Below are positions 6,260-9,195 of a stretch of DNA of 9,195 bases, piece after piece. Source of the DNA: Anaerolineales bacterium (GTDB taxonomy: Bacteria; Chloroflexota; Anaerolineae; Anaerolineales; UBA4823); the NCBI GenBank assembly GCA_028687395.1, contig JAQUAE010000047.1, positions 1 to 9,195 of the forward strand, read 5' to 3'. Position 1 is the first letter of the stretch. The number at the start of each line of letters is the position of its first letter. The notes beneath the pieces are model-generated. The model saw only the letters and a list, made by a program, of their open reading frames with translations, ran no database searches and had not been told where the DNA came from. The position numbers and the translations under genes are program-made.

Positions 6260-6308
6260 TCCCCACCGGGTGGGTGGGGAGTGAGACTGAAATCAGTCGC
6301 CCGGGCGA
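6260..6308. repeat. Cluster of short inverted repeats, operator-like
   Basis: Three adjacent dyads: TCCCCACC-5nt-GGTGGGGA (6260-6280), GACTGA-AA-TCAGTC (6285-6298) and the perfect 12-bp palindrome TCGCCCGGGCGA (6297-6308). They lie between the two divergent promoters. They may be protein binding sites, or the first may act as a hairpin limiting read-through. No known regulator is recognised. Confidence 0.35.
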
Positions 6309-6350
6309 GATCTAAATTATCCTCCCCGTGTTCACGCCTGGGAGGAAAGT

Positions 6351-6461
6351 ATGGCATGCGTTGACGGCGGACGGTTTTTTATCTATACTGTTTGGGAAAG
6401 CCATATCGGGTCCGTCCTCATCGCAATCTGTCACATCGCTCACAAGGAGACCAGGCTATGA
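6351..6461 (+). CDS. Doubtful 36-codon upstream frame overlapping the mscL start
   Basis: ATG at 6351 has GGAGGAAAGT directly upstream (about 5-nt spacing). The frame reads MACVDGGRFFIYTVW... and ends at a TGA overlapping the mscL ATG (ATGA). Good initiation context and overlap argue for a real coupled leader peptide. Against it, the near-consensus mscL promoter (6361-6389) lies inside this frame, so the main mscL transcript would not contain its start. Chance is the simpler explanation. Confidence 0.2.
   Translation: MACVDGGRFFIYTVWESHIGSVLIAICHIAHKETRL
6361..6389 (+). promoter_or_regulatory. Sigma-70-type promoter of mscL
   Basis: TTGACG (6361-6366), a 17-bp spacer and TATACT (6384-6389) are close to the vegetative consensus. 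Transcription would begin near 6396, about 60 nt before the mscL start. Confidence 0.8.
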
Positions 6462-6895
6462 TTAAAGAATTCAAAGATTTCATCTTGCGCGGCAACGTGC
6501 TCGACCTGGCAATTGCCGTGATCATCGGTGGCGCCTTCGGGAAGATCGTCACCTCGCTGGTGAACGACGTGTTGATGCCGCCCATCGGGCTGCTGCTCGC
6601 CAAGGTGGATTTCAGCAACCTGTTCATCAACCTCTCGGGGAGGCCCTACGCCAGCCTGTCCGAAGCTCAGGCGGCTGGCGCGGCGACGGTCAACTACGGC
6701 GTGTTTCTCAACACCGTGATCGATTTTCTGATTGTGGCGCTGGTCATCTTCCTGATGGTGCGCACGGTCAACCGATTGCAACGCGCCCAGGCAGCTCCGC
6801 CCGCCGAGCCGGTGACCAAGGAATGCCCTTACTGCTTCACAACCATCCCGATCAAGGCCACGCGCTGCCCGCACTGCACCACCCAGTTGAGGTGA
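6458..6895 (+). CDS. mscL: Large-conductance mechanosensitive channel MscL with C-terminal zinc ribbon
   Basis: This 145-aa membrane channel opens under high membrane tension and releases solutes during osmotic downshock. The N terminus is classic MscL: IKEFKDFILRGNVLDLAIAV, then the pore helix with IIGGAFGKIVTSLVNDVLMPP (residues about 14-45). A periplasmic loop of about 30 residues is followed by YGVFLNTVIDFLIVALVIFL (80-99) as the second membrane helix. Instead of the usual helical C-terminal bundle, the tail after a Pro/Ala linker is a zinc ribbon with Cys123/Cys126 (CPYC) and Cys137/Cys140 (CPHC). The ATG at 6458 has AAGGAG with 8-nt spacing and its own strong promoter. The neighbouring lipoprotein starts 41 nt later and may share the transcript. 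Confidence 0.97.
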   Translation: MIKEFKDFILRGNVLDLAIAVIIGGAFGKIVTSLVNDVLMPPIGLLLAKVDFSNLFINLSGRPYASLSEAQAAGAATVNYGVFLNTVIDFLIVALVIFLMVRTVNRLQRAQAAPPAEPVTKECPYCFTTIPIKATRCPHCTTQLR

Positions 6896-6936
6896 AGGCG
6901 CGGCGTGCTCAGTGGCGACATGAAAGGCAAGTGCCC

Positions 6937-7722
6937 ATGTGCCCAAATAGCGTGACGTATAAAGCCTCCACCTGGCTCATCATCTTGGGGTGGGCGGGGC
7001 TGTTCATCGTCGTGGCCGGCTGCAAGCTGGCCTCCGAAGGGATTTCCGCCCTACCCTTGCGCATCGGCCCGTTGGACCAGGAGACGCTGGAGCAGTTGCG
7101 CCTCTCGACCAGCGAGCGCAGCCAGGCCCGCCCCGGGGATACGCTGGACCTAGACGTGGGCCTGGAGCAGTGTTGCTATTTCTTCGAAGCGGTGCCTGCC
7201 CGTGTGCGCTGGAGCGTCTCGCCCCAAGAGGGCGCCAGCATCGATTCAAGGTCGGGCGTGCTGAGCATCTCTCCAGAGGCTAAAGCGGGCGCGGTCTACC
7301 GCGTGGAGGCAGAGATCGAAGGCGGGCGGAGGGTGCTGAGCGGCGAGATTTTCATCTACACCCCCGAAGCCAATCCGCTGGTGGGCGTGTGGCACGAGCA
7401 AGGGCGCACCGACTGCGCCAGCGGCGCGCTGCTCGAGCCCCAGGAGCCCATCCGCGAGTTGGTCTTCAAGGCTGACGGCACCTTCACGGTGACCTGGGCG
7501 CCCTTCGAGATATATCACGATTACTGGGGCACCTACACCTTCGACCCGGCTGTTGCCAGCCTCAGCCTGCAAATCGATGGCGGCAACTACGTCCCCACCC
7601 AAACTGACCTGGAGGGGGGGTTCACCATCGACGAGCAGGGCGGGTTGGGGTTGCAGGGCATCTGGTTGGGAGAGCGAGACGAGGCAGGCGCGCCAGCGTG
7701 CGGGCACCTCTTTGTCCACTAA
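6937..7722 (+). CDS. Secreted lipoprotein with Ig-like and beta-rich C-terminal domains, function unknown
   Basis: A 261-aa protein with a lipoprotein signal: hydrophobic helix (about 12-27, WLIILGWAGLFIVV) and lipobox VAGC, placing the acylated cysteine at residue 29. It should be exported and anchored to the membrane surface. Residues about 75-145 resemble a bacterial Ig-like domain (VRWSVSPQEGASIDSRSGVL, then AGAVYRVEAEI). Residues about 148-261 are a beta-strand-rich lipocalin-like module beginning NPLVGVWHEQG and containing ELVFKADGTFTV, WGTYTF and LSLQIDGG. Cys64/Cys65 and Cys256 could form disulfides. The start at 6937 has a modest AAAGG site. No enzymatic motif is visible. Ligand binding or envelope stress sensing are possibilities only. 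Confidence 0.85.
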   Translation: MCPNSVTYKASTWLIILGWAGLFIVVAGCKLASEGISALPLRIGPLDQETLEQLRLSTSERSQARPGDTLDLDVGLEQCCYFFEAVPARVRWSVSPQEGASIDSRSGVLSISPEAKAGAVYRVEAEIEGGRRVLSGEIFIYTPEANPLVGVWHEQGRTDCASGALLEPQEPIRELVFKADGTFTVTWAPFEIYHDYWGTYTFDPAVASLSLQIDGGNYVPTQTDLEGGFTIDEQGGLGLQGIWLGERDEAGAPACGHLFVH

Positions 7723-7907
7723 ACAAAATTAGTCTTGCACGAGGATGTGAAGAAGCGATCATTGGCATCGCCTTTATCATGACGAGGGTCACCCACCACC
7801 ACCCACGGCCGCTGCGCTGATGTGCCCTCCGCCGGCCTATCGCCGCGCCTGGCCCAGTCCTTGCAACGCTACCAGGCAGCACGCAACCCGCTGACCCCAG
7901 GAGGCTC
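7723..7907 (+). other. Intergenic region before the M4 protease
   Basis: I find no convincing gene, promoter pair or terminator hairpin in these 185 bases. The only clear element is AGGAGG at 7899-7904, three bases before the protease ATG, which is rather close spacing for a ribosome binding site. Confidence 0.5.
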
Positions 7908-9068
7908 ATGCACATCCACAGGCACCCCCTCGGCTGCATCCTGCCCCCGCACATGCTGCGGGAGATTGCCGAGCGCGGCACTCCCGCCCAGCGTAAGTGG
8001 GCGATTCACACCCTGCGCCTGACCGCCGTTTTCCTGGAGGAGAGACAGGCCATCCTGGAAGCTATCTCCGAGGTCGCGCCGCGCCTGGCGGGGGTGAAAC
8101 ACCGCATGGTCTACGACGTCGAGCACGGCGCTACCCTGCCTGGGCGGCTGGCGCGCAACGAGGGCGATCCGCCCAGCGGCGACCCTGCCGTGGACGAAGC
8201 CTACGAGGGCAGCGGCGCGGCCTATGACCTCTACGCCCAGGTCTACGGGCGCAACTCGCTGGACGACCTGGGCGCCAGCCTGGTCTCCTGCGTGCACTAC
8301 CAGCAGGGCTACGACAACGCCTTCTGGAACGGCAAGCAGCTCGTCTTCGGCGACGGCGACGAGAACCTGCCCCTCGAAGAACGGCTGTTCAACCGCTTCA
8401 CGGTCGCCGCCGAGATCATCGGGCACGAGCTCACCCATGGGGTGATTCAATACGAAGCCCGCCTCTCTTACTGGTACCAATCCGGCGCTTTGAACGAGTC
8501 CCTGTGCGACGTCTTCGGCTGCCTGGTCAAGCAACGCCAGCTCAACCAGAGCGCCGATCAGGCGGATTGGATCGTGGGACAAGGTCTGTTCACCGAGAAC
8601 GTCTCCGGGGTGGGCATCCGCTCGATGAAAGCCCCCGGTACGGCCTACGACGACCCGGTGCTGGGCCGCGACCCGCAACCGGCGCACATGGATGATTACC
8701 GCGTCATCGCGTACGACAATGGCGGGGTACACATCAATTCGGGCATCCCCAATCACGCCTTCTATTTGGCTGCCAGCCGCATCGGGGGTTACGCCTGGGA
8801 GAAAGCAGGAATGATCTGGTACCTGGCGCTGCGCGACCGGCTGCAGTCCAGCGCCGATTTCCAGGCCGCCGCCAGCGCCACCCACCAGGTTGCCGGCGAA
8901 TTATTCGGCGTTGGCAGCCTGGAACAGCAAGCGGTCAAGTCCGCCTGGGGGGATGTCGGCCTGGCAGTCGATTCGGGCTCAGAAAATCCGGGCTGCCTGC
9001 AGGCGCTGGTCAACCTGCTCGCCTACCTGCCCGAGCGGCTGAGGCCATCCCCGCAGACCAGCGAGTAG
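7908..9068 (+). CDS. Protealysin-like M4 (thermolysin family) zinc metallopeptidase
   Basis: A 386-aa zinc endopeptidase. The thermolysin core is complete: HELTH at 173-177 (zinc ligands His173 and His177, catalytic Glu174), third ligand Glu197 in LNESLCDVFG with Asp201, and DNGGVHINSGIPNHAFYLAA carrying the transition-state His275. The N terminus has no signal peptide. Residues 8-38 (GCILPPHMLREIAERG, then AIHTLRL) match the short propeptide typical of protealysin-type enzymes rather than the long FTP/PepSY propeptide of secreted thermolysins. Such proteases can act inside the cell or leave by non-Sec routes. The gene ends about 50 nt before an emfourin-like gene, whose product is the probable inhibitor. 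All catalytic residues are present, so activity is expected. Confidence 0.95.
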   Translation: MHIHRHPLGCILPPHMLREIAERGTPAQRKWAIHTLRLTAVFLEERQAILEAISEVAPRLAGVKHRMVYDVEHGATLPGRLARNEGDPPSGDPAVDEAYEGSGAAYDLYAQVYGRNSLDDLGASLVSCVHYQQGYDNAFWNGKQLVFGDGDENLPLEERLFNRFTVAAEIIGHELTHGVIQYEARLSYWYQSGALNESLCDVFGCLVKQRQLNQSADQADWIVGQGLFTENVSGVGIRSMKAPGTAYDDPVLGRDPQPAHMDDYRVIAYDNGGVHINSGIPNHAFYLAASRIGGYAWEKAGMIWYLALRDRLQSSADFQAAASATHQVAGELFGVGSLEQQAVKSAWGDVGLAVDSGSENPGCLQALVNLLAYLPERLRPSPQTSE

Positions 9069-9094
9069 CCTCCCCACACCGCGCCCGCGCCCGG

Positions 9095-9100
9095 TATAAT
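9095..9100 (+). promoter_or_regulatory. Perfect -10 box upstream of the emfourin-like gene
   Basis: TATAAT lies 17 bases before the ATG at 9118, with no recognisable -35 at the expected distance (CCCCAC). If used, transcription would start around 9107, giving a very short leader that just includes the GAGG site. This suggests separate or additional expression of the inhibitor beyond read-through from the protease. Confidence 0.4.
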
Positions 9101-9117
9101 CCATTCGAGGACAAGCC

Positions 9118-9195
9118 ATGCGCATCACCTACCTGCGCCGCGGCGGTTTCAGCGGCCTCAGCCAGGACCTGCGCCTGGAGTGCGACGAGCTGCCC
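9118..9195 (+). CDS. Emfourin-like protease inhibitor, partial (N terminus only)
   Basis: Only 26 codons are visible: MRITYLRRGGFSGLSQ followed by DLRLECDELP. The start pattern (short beta strand, basic residues, then GGFSG or GGFAG) is characteristic of emfourin, the M4in-type inhibitor encoded beside protealysin-like M4 proteases. The gene lies 49 nt after such a protease, the canonical pairing. It would bind and block the protease active site, protecting the cell's own proteins. GAGG seven bases before the ATG serves as ribosome binding site. The call rests on a short stretch plus strong context. The rest of the gene is beyond the right edge. Confidence 0.8.
   Translation, partial: MRITYLRRGGFSGLSQDLRLECDELP

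Larger units (their letters stand above)
6040..6457. promoter_or_regulatory. Divergent control region between the phage operon and mscL
   Basis: About 420 bases without a convincing gene. From left to right it holds the structured leader of the phage operon (about 6040-6208), the minus-strand promoter with a LexA-like box (about 6211-6243), several short palindromes (6260-6308), an inverted repeat TCCTCCC/GGGAGGA (6320-6326 and 6340-6346), and the plus-strand mscL promoter (6361-6389). A 36-codon frame at 6351-6461 is listed separately as doubtful. Part of it is distinctly AT-richer than the flanking genes, as expected of promoters. Confidence 0.75.

Noticed and set aside
6260..6280. Rho-independent terminator formed by TCCCCACC/GGTGGGGA.
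   Set aside because: No T-run follows the stem on either strand, and it lies upstream of both flanking transcripts rather than downstream.
1..9195. CRISPR array or insertion sequence.
   Set aside because: No regularly spaced direct repeats, transposase motif or terminal inverted repeats were seen.

Overview
The window is GC-rich, with tightly packed genes and strong AGGAGG-type ribosome binding sites. It looks like a chromosomal segment of an environmental bacterium, and Chloroflexota (Anaerolineae-like) is my best guess. That guess rests on general gene flavour: an MscL with a C-terminal zinc ribbon, a short-propeptide M4 protease paired with an emfourin-like gene, and a Sec/lipobox lipoprotein. 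No rRNA or other marker gene is present to prove it.

Positions 1-6039 are a tailed-phage packaging and head-assembly operon, read entirely on the minus strand (right to left). In transcription order it holds: a helical 126-aa protein where a small terminase would be expected; a 77-aa cysteine-containing protein; a 93-aa coiled-coil protein with a membrane tail; the large terminase; an M23 peptidase with an SH3-like tail; a 109-aa holin-like membrane protein; a 58-aa helical protein; the portal protein; and a capsid-maturation protease that runs off the left edge. Most junctions are overlapping (ATGA, TGATG) or abutting, so the set is translationally coupled. The protease gene carries a perfect internal Shine-Dalgarno and in-frame ATG, which points to a nested scaffold protein as in lambda C/Nu3. 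No integrase, repressor, replication or excision gene is visible. The cassette starts directly next to ordinary host genes.

Positions 6040-6457 form a divergent control region. On the minus strand it holds a promoter whose spacer contains a LexA-like dyad (GAAC-N4-GTGC), and a roughly 165-nt leader able to close a long-range stem starting almost at the predicted transcription start. In the middle are several short palindromes. On the plus strand there is a near-consensus promoter for mscL.

Positions 6458-9195 are plus-strand host genes: mscL with a zinc-ribbon tail, a two-domain lipoprotein of unknown function, a protealysin-like M4 metallopeptidase, and the first 26 codons of an emfourin-like protein, the probable inhibitor of that protease.

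The most interesting reading is that the phage cassette could be a damage-inducible, possibly domesticated particle (gene-transfer-agent-like) rather than an ordinary prophage. This is inference. It depends on what lies left of the window.
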